Assembly: GCA_009869945.1 (NCBI GenBank)
Contig: WIXG01000204.1
Span: forward strand, 80,414 to 144,413
Direction of reading: 5' to 3'
Source: Mesaphorura yosii
Taxonomy: Eukaryota; Arthropoda; Collembola; Poduromorpha; Tullbergiidae
Length of the DNA stretch: 64,000 bases
The first letter of the stretch is position 1, and the number at the start of each line of letters is the position of its first letter. This document shows positions 1-10,200 of the stretch, piece after piece. A model generated the notes under the pieces. That model made no database searches. It was not told where the DNA came from and saw only the letters and a list, made by a program, of their open reading frames with translations. The translations under genes were made by a program, and so were the position numbers.

Positions 1-1
1 A

Positions 2-1672
2 CAGTCGGAACCATCAACAAATTCAACAGCGTCAGCAGCCAAGGAAGTGACGAGTGAAGCGGAAGTTACTGACACAAATGAGCTTTCGTCTAATGCATCT
101 GTGTCTGTCGTTTCGACTGAACCTTCAGCGAGGGCTTCGGACGAAACTGTAACTGAGACGGCAACACCTGATGCGGGAGTGGCTGGGACAGAGAACTTTC
201 TTCCTGCCTCTACGACAGCGGCTGGAGGAACGGCAGGAGGCGATGGCTCTAGTCCGCAGCCTGAGGCCAGTCCGATCACAGCAGACACTGCTGAAGAAGC
301 TTCAAGCCCTGCGGGGACAGAAGCTGCGATTCCAACTGGGGGAGGTGTTGAGGTTACTACGAACAATGCAGTCGGCGACGATTCATCTCCAGCTCCCACC
401 GCATCGGTTCCTAAGGAGTCTGTATCGGATGCAAAGATAAATGACCCTACGCCTGCTCAAGTAGCGAGTGAGCCGCCTTCCGTTGAATCCACTAGCCAAT
501 CAGCAGCAGCAGCGGGCGATGCTTCTTCAGCTACAGTGGAGGTTCCGGCAGATACCCAACCTTCAACCGACGGGGGCGCGTCCAGCTCACCTCCTGAAGC
601 ATCGGTCGCTATAGAACCCATCACTCAGGCGCCTGCTCCAGCGGCAGAAGCGACAGAATCCTCGCCGGTCCCTCAAGCCAACGTTGGAGACCAGACGACT
701 GAGTCCACGCCCACGCAGGAGTCAGCGACAACTGAACAGACGTCCAGCACAATGATGAAGCCGATCAACCTGCTCGTGCTCGCTGACGCATCGGAGAAAC
801 CAGTCATCGAGTCCACACAGCGAAGCGAGTCGGGACCGGGAACTGGTGACGGGGTCTACTCGAACGGGACAGACGTATCCTCCAGTTCACCGAATCCGGT
901 ACCGGTACAGGAGTCCGGTGCCACAGCTGGCCTTAGAAGATTTCTGGCTCAATTGCTTCGATTGGCAGCAACTCGCGCGGCAGCAAAGAAGAAAAGCATG
1001 GCCACAGCAGTGGCAGTGGCAACACTGAGCCCGAAAAGCCTGAAGGCAGGACGCCCCAAAGCCGTACAGAAGGAGCTTCAGGAGAAGAAGAAGACACATA
1101 AGAAAGTAGTCACTCACCCGAACGTTGGGACTGCTGCACTGCTTGGGTGGTCTATTAATAAGAGCAACCTACCTCAGTCTTCCAGAAAGCGAGCATCAAA
1201 GGCAATGGCACGCCAACGCGTCGGTGACAGTGACAAGTACTTCTTCTACGGATACGGACACGGGACCGACGACCACTACGAGCCGTACGATTATTACGAC
1301 TACGGCCCAAGAGACAACTATGAGGATTACGATCCTTACGCCTACTACGATTACTACTGGGATCCTGAACCCCGAGCCGACTATGACTACGACCGGGACT
1401 ACGGCGGCTACGGAGTTCCAGCACCACAGCGAGAAAACGTTCAGCCATATGCGCCGCCGTCTGGCGGCAGTGGCATTGATAGCAGTGCCGTTTTGAAGGG
1501 CATGTACATCAAACTAAAGAGTGACGGAGCAGGAGATAAGGCCAGGACCGCCAAGGGCACCAAGGCGAAGAAAAGAGCTTCCCCTAAACCGCACAGCACC
1601 GCACCACGGCCCGACGCCCGCGCAACCCGTGCCCAAAAACCAAGAAGCATTGCGCGATCGGATGAGTCGTAG
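2..1672 (+). CDS. Partial low-complexity Ser/Thr/Ala/Pro-rich protein with a Tyr/Asp-rich segment (3' part)
   Basis: The frame is open from base 2 and runs to a TAG at 1670-1672, so the 5' end lies outside the window. I do not recognise the protein. In order it shows about 300 residues rich in Ser, Thr, Ala, Pro and Glu, mucin-like in composition, then a basic Ala/Lys-rich stretch (about 950-1230), then a block of Tyr, Asp and Gly (about 1240-1430) with repeated YDY and DYY pairs, and a basic C-terminus. No membrane segment or Cys framework is visible. A matrix or cuticle-type extracellular protein would fit the Tyr-rich block, but that is inference. A nuclear protein cannot be excluded because of the basic patches. 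The continuous frame with strong compositional bias supports real coding; the function is unknown. Confidence 0.7.
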   Translation, partial: QSEPSTNSTASAAKEVTSEAEVTDTNELSSNASVSVVSTEPSARASDETVTETATPDAGVAGTENFLPASTTAAGGTAGGDGSSPQPEASPITADTAEEASSPAGTEAAIPTGGGVEVTTNNAVGDDSSPAPTASVPKESVSDAKINDPTPAQVASEPPSVESTSQSAAAAGDASSATVEVPADTQPSTDGGASSSPPEASVAIEPITQAPAPAAEATESSPVPQANVGDQTTESTPTQESATTEQTSSTMMKPINLLVLADASEKPVIESTQRSESGPGTGDGVYSNGTDVSSSSPNPVPVQESGATAGLRRFLAQLLRLAATRAAAKKKSMATAVAVATLSPKSLKAGRPKAVQKELQEKKKTHKKVVTHPNVGTAALLGWSINKSNLPQSSRKRASKAMARQRVGDSDKYFFYGYGHGTDDHYEPYDYYDYGPRDNYEDYDPYAYYDYYWDPEPRADYDYDRDYGGYGVPAPQRENVQPYAPPSGGSGIDSSAVLKGMYIKLKSDGAGDKARTAKGTKAKKRASPKPHSTAPRPDARATRAQKPRSIARSDES

Positions 1673-1734
1673 TACAATATACGCTAAACGGTTGCTCAAT
1701 GACAATATTAATTCTGTTGAATATAAATGACAGT

Positions 1735-1740
1735 AATAAA
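1735..1740 (+). terminator. Poly(A) signal AATAAA of the first gene
   Basis: AATAAA lies 63 nt after the TAG stop of the upstream gene. It sits 8 nt from an opposite-strand AATAAA at 1749-1754, so the two convergent transcripts probably overlap at their 3' ends. Confidence 0.6.
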
Positions 1741-1748
1741 GGATTGAG

Positions 1749-1754
1749 TTTATT
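1749..1754 (-). terminator. Poly(A) signal of the K2P channel gene
   Basis: TTTATT on the plus strand reads AATAAA on the minus strand, about 90 nt past the longer K2P stop. A second AATAAA overlaps that stop codon at 1844-1849 and is too close to be the only signal. Confidence 0.55.
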
Positions 1755-1844
1755 CACAAAACGTACACAAATTCACAACCATGTAAATGTAAATTGGAGA
1801 GCTGATGAATCCGAACTACTTGATGAATTAAATCGAGGACCGAT

Positions 1845-3398
1845 TTATTTGAAGACGTCGGGCGACTCTTTGCTCACTTTTTCGTCCTCGAACGTGACCG
1901 TCTTCGGGCGCTGGCGAGGGAGCGTGGCCGAGTAGGGAAACGCGCTTCCATTCCCGTTGCTGTTGGTGTAGACAGGAAACGGGCCGCTCCCACCGACACC
2001 GACGCCCGGCACGAAGAGTTCGCTGAGAGCCATGCATTTCGGGACAAAATATTCGTCCGCCCCACTGCCCATTCCCACACCCATGCCCATGCCCATTGCT
2101 TTGGTGGGCGTGCCGTGGCCTTGCAGTGTGTCCATATGAATGTCGTCCGTCGTAGTACTCGCGCCACCGCCAATGTGATTGCTTCCCAGCGCCATCTTGT
2201 CCCCAGGCGCGTGTGGCGCCCCGTTCCCGTCTAGTCAGGAAATGGGGCGGTGGTACCTCGACGCCCGATCCGTGCGCCGCCGCACAATCTCGTCCTGCAC
2301 CAGGTTGAAAACCGTCGAGATGAGCGCCATGCCCAGCAGAATGTACGCGGAAGAGATCAGCAAGGATATCTGGACAATGGAATTAAATGTACCGCATGTA
2401 TAGGCAATTAAGGACAGTCCAATGACTCAAATGCTTGCAATGGGACTTACGTGCTTAGAATGTGGGTCGAGCATGCCGCCGAAGCCGATGGTTGCTAGAG
2501 AAGCGAAGCAGAAGAAAAGCGCATCGATGAACGACCAGCCCTCGAGCCACCAGAAAACACCGGCACCGCCCGCCAAGTACGCGAGAAGGAGGAAGAGGGA
2601 GAGAGGAATCGGGACTCCGACGGAGGACGACGCTGTGGTGCCCGCCCCTCGACGAGGTCGCGTGGTCCTTGCGTAGAGGGAGCGGAAGCAGCGGGCGAGG
2701 TAGTCGCCGACGGTGGCGAGGTAGCAGAGCGTGAGTGGAATGCCGATGCAGGCGTAGACGACCGTCAGGATGCGCCCGGAGAGGGACCGCGGACTCACGC
2801 TTCCATAACCTAGATTCGGATAAAGACGACAAGACAAGAATTAAACTTGTCCATATGGGAATAATCCAATTCTATCTAAAAACACTGAATTTAGTAAAAA
2901 AAAAATGTCCACTTTACCAATCGTCGTGATGAGCGTAAGAGAGTAGAGCAGTGCCGCCGGGAAGTTATGGAGTGCGTTGTCCTCGTACGCGTCTCCTCCG
3001 CCCGACCCGAACACAGGCCCCAGCCCTGTACCCGTGCTCCCGGGGAGGCCCCCGAGAGGCATTTCGTCGCTGCTGCGTAGGACGAACCTGAGAATATCGT
3101 CCTGGAAGCGCTGGAGCTCGAGTTCGGCGAGGGAGGTCCAGTTGGACTCGTAGAAGACATTGAGTTCGAGGGTGAGAACCCACAGACGCTGCACGGTGAT
3201 GTTGCGGATCGACTCCAGCTCGGCGCCGCCTGGTCCGTGCTTCGGAAGCGTGAGCTCTCGCATCGTCGCCCCGCTACCGACCCCTCCACTGGCATGGTCA
3301 GTTTCGAGGAGGAAGAAGGCGGTGGCGCCCAGCAGAATGTACATCGACAGCGCGATGCACACGCTGGCGATTGACAGACAGCAGCGACCCTCACACAT
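1845..3398 (-). CDS. Two-pore-domain (K2P) potassium channel
   Basis: K2P channels are dimeric background K+ channels of the plasma membrane that set resting potential. Proposed exons are 3398-2918, 2809-2451, 2369-2257 and 2181-1845 (429 aa). TM1 follows the start (about residues 8-31). The first pore ends TTIGYGS, rebuilt exactly across intron 1. The second pore reads ATIGFGG. TM4 (YILLGMALISTVFNL) is in exon 3. The extracellular loop before pore 1 is long (about 125 residues) with NIT and NWT glycosylation sites. The last 75-nt intron (2182-2256) has a poor pyrimidine tract; reading through it instead stops at 2235-2237, giving 324 aa. I favour the longer form because it keeps frame and ends in a Ser/Thr-rich tail. 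The subfamily is uncertain. The ATG at 3396-3398 sits directly before TM1. Confidence 0.85.
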
Positions 3399-3586
3399 TG
3401 TTGTGTTTCTGGGCCCGGCGGGACGCGTTCACAGCCACAGTCACAACCGACATTATAGAAGAGAGTGAAATCAGTGTGTGCGTGTAAATGCAAGTTAAGG
3501 AAAAATTCAGTTGATATTTGCTGTTTATGATTTGCGAATTCTTGCAGATACTGTGCAGTAACAATGGTAATGGCTCAGTGTCTTTT

Positions 3587-3606
3587 GCAGTGCAGTGCAG
3601 TGCAGT
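3587..3606. repeat. (GCAGT)4 tandem repeat
   Basis: Four perfect 5-nt units in the intergenic stretch upstream of the K2P gene. Ordinary microsatellite. Confidence 0.8.
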
Positions 3607-3975
3607 GCGTAGCGAGCTATCACAATTACAGGTTGTTGCTCTTCATCTCCGCACACGAACGAGTGAGGCTGCGCAGATTCGTCTCACTGTGCTATATCGA
3701 TCGATCTCGAAGAACGAGGCTTCGGAGTGCATGAATCTGCGACTACCGCACTGTGTCAGTTATGCTTTCTCTCACACTTTCTCTTGCGCTCGGGCTCGCA
3801 CTCGCTGACACGTTTACCTGAGTCTTCTTGTTGACGTGCTGGTCTTCTTCAGCGTTCACAAATCCATAAGCTAGGCCAGACAAGCCATTCCACGCCATGC
3901 CAAACCAACGCCTTGTCTTTCAACCTCCCGTACTTTTATCGTTTGATTCCAGTACATTTCTCTTTGGTCACGTCT

Positions 3976-3981
3976 TTTATT
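3976..3981 (-). terminator. Likely Fife poly(A) signal
   Basis: TTTATT on the plus strand is AATAAA on the minus strand, about 250 nt beyond the Fife stop codon at 4230-4232. Confidence 0.4.
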
Positions 3982-4229
3982 CACCGAAATATAAAAAGAC
4001 GTGCTCGTGGGACAAAGACGATACAAAGAAATGACAAATTGGACCACAAATTATTAGTACGCTACCGTGAATGGAATGTGGGTAAAGGAAATACTAAGGA
4101 CGAAGAAGTCTGCAATGTGAATAAGTCATCAAAAGTCATCTCAGTTGCAGTATCCGTAGTCGTAATCATCAACTGTCAGTATAATTTCAATGCTCAGTGC
4201 TGGAATACGTTGACAGAGCGAAAGCTCGA

Positions 4230-7200
4230 TTATTCCGGAGACATGACTCCAGTGTCCACGCCCGCCCCCGCAGCTGCCGTCTGATCTTCTGCCGCTCCTG
4301 TTGCAGCAGCCTCGGGTGGCTTCACGAGTCGGTACAAATGTGGTCGCTCGTCAATGACGCCCTCATCTGCAAGTAAGGCTACATTTTTAATCATCTCGTC
4401 TCCCTGCGGCCGCCACTGAGCCATAAGCACACAGAGCTCGTCTCTACAAAGAAGTACCTGACAACTGGAGTGTGACGGTGCCAAGACAAATGTCGGCTCC
4501 GTTGTTGGCATTCTGCGCAGTAAAGTGCCAGGCGGAGACTTCGAGTGTTTTCTTGGCCAGTTCCGCTGAGCTGATGTTTGGGTAAACTGCGGGAATAAAC
4601 CAGCGCAGTACAGAAATTAATCATGAAACTAAACGCCCATGTGCGTGTGTTCCGGCCGCCTTACCCATCGTTTGATTCCACACTGGCACGCTCGTGTTTG
4701 GGATATGCCGCGTGCGCCGTTGATTCTGGATAGTCTTGGGCGGCATTAGCGAGACCAGCACGTAGGGGTCCAGACCTGGCGCGTGGCCGTGTCCGTGCAG
4801 ATGTGGACTGTGCGCGTGCATGTCAGCCTGCGCCGCCACTACGCCTGGCGGAGGAACGACAGGCAACTTCGCCTTGAGCACCGTCACGTAGAGAATCGCC
4901 ACTTTCGGATCGTGGCAGATCTGCAGCTGGATTTGGCCGCCTCGGTTGCTCGGCTTCCGCTGCACTCGACGGCGCATCACACGCAAGAGCCCTCCTCCTC
5001 CGCCACTCCCGCCGTTCGACGCCTGGGCGAGGCTTCCTGTGCTGCCGTACAACGACCCGAGGCTCCCGAGCGACACGATGCTGCCACGTCGCTTCTTCTT
5101 TGGAGTCGCTTTCACATCCTCGGCCACGGTTGTGCTGGCAGCCGCAGCGGCGGCGGCAGCAGCAGCCCCGTGCCCATTCGCTTGGTTAGCATGCTGAGGA
5201 GCGGAGCCTTGCGTTGGCCCAGAAATGCTGCCGCTTCGCAGTGCGAACAGATGCGTCCGCGGATGTTTGCGCGGGGTTTCCTCGTTGGTCGTCACCGTCG
5301 AACTGGACGGAGACCGCCGAATTTCGGGCCCTGCACCACCGCCTCCGGTGGCCAGCATCAACGCTGTCGCGCTGCCCCCGCTTCCGGTGCTTCGCCTGTG
5401 CTGCTGTTCGTCACTCGCTCGCCTTGAGCCCCCTGTCATGGCTGCCTCCTCTACGTCGTCCAAGTTGGGCGGGTTGGACTCGTTGGAGCTGTCATTCGTC
5501 AGGCAGCCAACGCGCGCCTTGCCAGTGTGGATGTTGAAGTTGCTCCGTATCAGAAGCTGCAGCGTGTCCGTCTCGATCGTCTCGAGAAGACACTGAGAGT
5601 CCTCGAACGTCTTGTTCTCCATCGGAATCCCGTTCACCTCGAGCACAAGGTCTCCCTCCTGAAGAAGCGTTATACTCGAGTCGCCTTCGTGCTCCCGCTC
5701 CTGGCGCTCCACGAAAGCGGGACTGAGCTTCGCGATGTAGGCGCCGAGCTGACCGCCGGTGGCCGGCACTTCCTTCCCGCCCACGATGCGGAATCCGTAC
5801 TCGTACGAGGAGCCGTACATGTCCGGGTCACGGGACACTGTTACCCGCACCGTCGAGTGGCTGTAGTGACGAGGGCCACCCGGGGGTTCCACGACCGGGA
5901 TCAGATCCTCCAGATTGTCCAGATTATCCGTCATTTCCTCCATCGCAGCGGAAGGGAAGGGCAGATCTGCTTGTTCGGAGTAGAATTCTGAGGGCAGAGG
6001 TGGCGCACTTGGGACGCTGGCCGATGGACGTGGCCGAGCAGGCCAAGACCTGCCCGACGGGCTTGCATCCAGCGGCTGCTCATCGCTGCTGGTGGTCATG
6101 ACGGATTCGCGGCGATCGTGATCCTCGAACGAGGCTGCTCGCAATGCGTTCAGCTTTGGTATCGTCTGCACCGGTGGCGCGGTTGCGGGTGCTGGTGGCG
6201 CGACATGGCGCCTGAGTCCTGGAATGAAACGCAACGCAAGTCGAGACGTGTCGGGTCCGATCACTGACGGTACATGGCACACGAGACGAGAACGAGCGTG
6301 GCGTGGCGTGGGCGTGTCGTTGGCCCCGAGCGCCGATCAGCGAGTGAAGAACGGACACAGAGCAGAGAAGAAGGAAGGACAAGACGAAAGACCAGAATGC
6401 AATGTACGGAAAGAGAATACAAAGAGATCAGAATCGGAACGAGTACGAGTGTCAGGCATTCCAGGAAGATCGACGGCCGCGGCCGGTGGGTCGCAGTCGC
6501 AATACAATGCAGTGCCGGAGCAGTGTAGGCAGTCCGACCGCAAGGACACGGCCGGACAAGGACGTAAAACCACATGTGACGAGTGGACCACGTGGCTCGT
6601 GGCTCGTGTCGGGGCCGGAGCCGACCGGACACGGGGACAGGACATGGAGAGTGAACAATCAACAGTCAACAGTCAACAGTGAACAATCAACAGTGTCAAG
6701 AGTGAATGCATTTTAATTGAAAATCGTATCATTCGTCCAGAATCCACAACTCCATACTCCCATAATTCCATAATTCCATAAATCCATAAATCCAATTCGC
6801 AAATCGACATGACTCGATGGGTGACTAACGAGGAGTGGAGCACACGCAGCACGCAGCAGTTAGTAACAGTAACATAGCATAGCACAAAGTAACGGAGACA
6901 CGTAACGTGTGGTTGTGGTTAACGTGACGCAATAATCAATAATCAATAATCAATCGTAAAGAGAGTAACAGTGTCATAGAGATTTATGCTTATACAAAAT
7001 GATATCGTGGTAATTTAATTGCTATCGCTATGCTAGGATACGAGCGAGGTGAGGTGCTGCAGCTGTCGCCTCCAGCCAGCACACACGGCACACTAATAAC
7101 AATGAGTAGAGTAGTGTCCTAATTAGCAGCTGCTTAGCCTAACATGCACGCAAGCACTCGTTACGGTTTAGTCAAACTACTGGAAGAAGAATGTTTGAAA

Positions 7201-10200
7201 GAAGCGGCTAACAAGAGTAGTAGTATGTAGTCATAGTAATTAATTAGTAATTAATTATAGTAGTAAGTTGGTTTCGCTTTCGCTACCTGACTAACAACAA
7301 CGCTAAATAACAACAGTAACAAATACTGGCTAGTTATTGTTTCGAGTTGATTGCTTCATTGATCGTCTTCGTCTTCTTCGTCGTCGTCATGTACGTCGCT
7401 CAAAGACTACTGACTGATTTGGTATGTATGTAAGTATTTGCATTCCATTGCAAGTTGCTTAGACGCTAGACTTAGTCATTAGCTAGTAGGGTCGCTAATT
7501 ATGTGTAGACGATTAGGTGATAGGAGCAGAGATCAAACACGAGAGAAGAGTAGACAATTTGTTAATCGTACGCGCACATGAGAGAGAGAGAGAGAACGAG
7601 AAGAAGAGTGGAGAAATGGTTCCGTCGAGTCCAGAGACGTTAGAGAGACTTCAGAGGGCGTGGCAGGACCGTACCAGCAGCACAGCACAGCACAGGAGTT
7701 TGAGTCGGTGGGTGGGTGTGTCATCGTCGAGTCGCCGGAACTTAACTTATCAGCTGATTATGTTTGCGTAGGCATTCGCGGGCACTGCACACATAGAAAG
7801 AACAGAAGAGGTCACGGTCAGGCCACGTGACATCATGGCTTCATGCGACGCACGCGGACAGGGCAGGTACACGTTTCGTGGCACAGAGGGCGGGCAGGGA
7901 GACCGACACGGATCGGCAGTGTTGAGGCGTCGTCCGTGGCGGCTCCGACCGGCGCAGGGGCCGGTCGTGGCCTCAAAGCATGGTGCGGAAGGGGAGGAGG
8001 GAAGAAGTGGGGGCTGAAGAAGAAGGCAAGCGAGAAAGAGGCGAAGACTTGCCTTTCGAACCCACGCCCACGCGCCCCGACGGAACGCCTCCGCCCAGTG
8101 GCGCAGAGCCGAGGTCCTCTAGGAGCCGTCGGGACCGGGTGGGCATGTCGGGCAGGAGCGGCATCGCGGCGGGCGTCGCGCCCAGCTCGCTCACGAGACT
8201 GTCCGTGTCCATGCTCGCGAGATCCTCGTTCCAGCCCGCGTAGCGCTGATCGTAGTCGCTGATGAGACCGGAACTCAGCCCGAGCCCGCCGACGCGCGCC
8301 CCGCCTCCGCTCCGGAACGTTGAGGCGATGCGGTCGATGCTTTTGTCCTCCTCGCTGGCGGTCGGACTCGTGATGTAGTAGCCCGCCGTCCCGCCACCGT
8401 ACTGTGCGTGCGGTGGTTGGTGGCGCTGCGGCTGTTTGTAGTGTAGCGAGCGCGCAGCCTCCCATTCGTACTGGTCGCGAAGGAGCTGATCCACGGACTT
8501 GAGCACCGAGTGCTGGCGCTGTTCCCCGTCGTAGTCCAGGCTCGCAGAGGACTTATACAGCGCCTGCCGCCGTCGCGCAATCTCCGCCTTGATCTTAGCC
8601 TTCTTCTCCTCGCGGCTGAGCAGATCTTCCTCCTCGTCGTCCTCGCTCATGAGCGGCGAAGGGTGCCAGGAACGCGACTTGCGGTGTTTGCGGAGCGAGT
8701 GACGCTTCGAGCCGCCCAGCGAACGTGGCATAGTGGCTGATGAGATGGACGAGGCGGCGCCGAGCGCGGATGCAGAACTCAGCCACATTTCACCGTCGCT
8801 CCGCCGTCGACGAGCGCTCCAGAGCGGCGACCCCCACAGCCCCATTTCCTCTTCATTTCCCGGTCCGCCGACTCCCGCCCCGCCGCCGGCGAGGCTGCTG
8901 ATGGCCGTCTCGCGTAGAATGCCGCCGGCGGAGGCGAAGGAGGGTGCGAGGTAGGACTGCGAGCGATCCCACTCGCCGAGCATGGGCGGGAGGAGCGAGG
9001 AGCCGTTCGTTCCGGAAGTGAGGGACTCGTGCTCGTAGGATTTGTAGGCGGGGAGTGTGGCTGCGTGGTGGCGGTGGTCACGGAGGCTCAGAAGTGCGGC
9101 CGCACCCTGCGCAAAAGAAGGAGTTAGTGTGGAGGAGCGGTTCGGGTGTGGCGGGCGAGACACGGAACACGAATGCAACGCAATGCAATGCTACGGCGGC
9201 CACAACGACAGACAAAGACAGCAGCAACGACAACGACAAGAAAGAGCGTTTAATGGCGGCGATGGACGTTAAGGCGCGCGCAGGCGGCTGGCGCGGGTGT
9301 TTGAGAAGTTTGCATGGCAACGAAACGCTGAAAGTACAGAACCGAAAAGAGAGAGCACTACGAGACAGAAACCGAAGAGAGAACCGAAAAGGGGCACAGA
9401 CAGACACGGAACCAAGAACGAAAGGCAAGCGCGTGCTGCTGCGATGCAATGAATGGAACTCGGCAAGCGAATGAATGTCAGTGTCATACTCGGTGTGGGT
9501 CGCTCCCGATGCTCGCCTCCATTGCCGCGATACTCAGGCCGTGGTCGCCGTCCGCCGCCGTCTCCTTGATGGGGGAGAAGGCCAGGTAGCCGCACGCCTT
9601 GGGGTCAGACAACTGCCGGCGGTGCACGACGCCCTGCCCGCTGTGGTGATTGAGCTTCCTGCTCAGAATCGGACTCGCCCCTGCAGAACGACTCAAGCCA
9701 GACACGTTCCGGGCCAACTCGGACCGACAGCTGCTGTGTCACCAAACGAATCAGATCAGTGCTTTGCTTTCGCGAACCAAACAGAGCCATGGCCAGAGCC
9801 CACCATCAGTGAATACAACGCAAAGGAAATAAAAGGCGCGGACGCTCCAGCCAGCGCAGCACCCCAAACTCCCGAAGCCAGAAGCAATGCACAAGTCGTT
9901 AGCAAATTGAAAGAGCAGGTTTTGCTTGTCGTTATGAAAGTACTGCTTGCTTGGAATTCGGAGCAATTTGGGACTCACTGGCCGGCAGCTGAATGTTTGT
10001 TGGGCGGGTCGCCAGAGGTGACTGACTGAGGTGGTGTGGTGAACTGAGTGGAATTGTTGTGTGCCTGTGCCACTTTGCAAGAACAGAAACAAACGAAAAC
10101 GAAATCAAACGCAAACGCAACGCACGTACACGAAGGAACCAGAAACTAAAAACTGAGCCCAACTGACCGGGAAGAAAGAAATCGCTACCAACGCAACAAT

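Larger units (their letters stand above)
3399..4229. other. Intergenic: K2P promoter side and Fife 3'UTR
   Basis: No convincing gene is seen. The lower part should hold the K2P 5'UTR and promoter and the upper part the Fife 3'UTR, both on the minus strand. It contains a short GCAGT tandem (3587-3606). I see no TATA box. Confidence 0.5.
6219..8052 (-). other. Fife: GC-AG intron of Fife (1834 nt)
   Basis: The donor reads AAAG|GCAAGT, the known consensus of GC-AG introns, and the acceptor reads TTCCAG. Joining 8053 to 6218 restores the frame exactly (codon G|GA). The interior has no convincing exon but holds several AT-rich simple repeats and long stretches without open frames. Confidence 0.75.

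Noticed and set aside
6224-6682. 152-codon plus-strand frame in the Fife intron
   Set aside because: Its composition is purely repeat- and Arg-driven, and it lies opposite the exon-intron junction of Fife.
9605-9790. Alternative frame beginning MALFGSRKQST in the Fife region
   Set aside because: It ends in a stop and does not join neighbouring exons; the acceptor at 9659-9660 gives an exact in-frame join instead.
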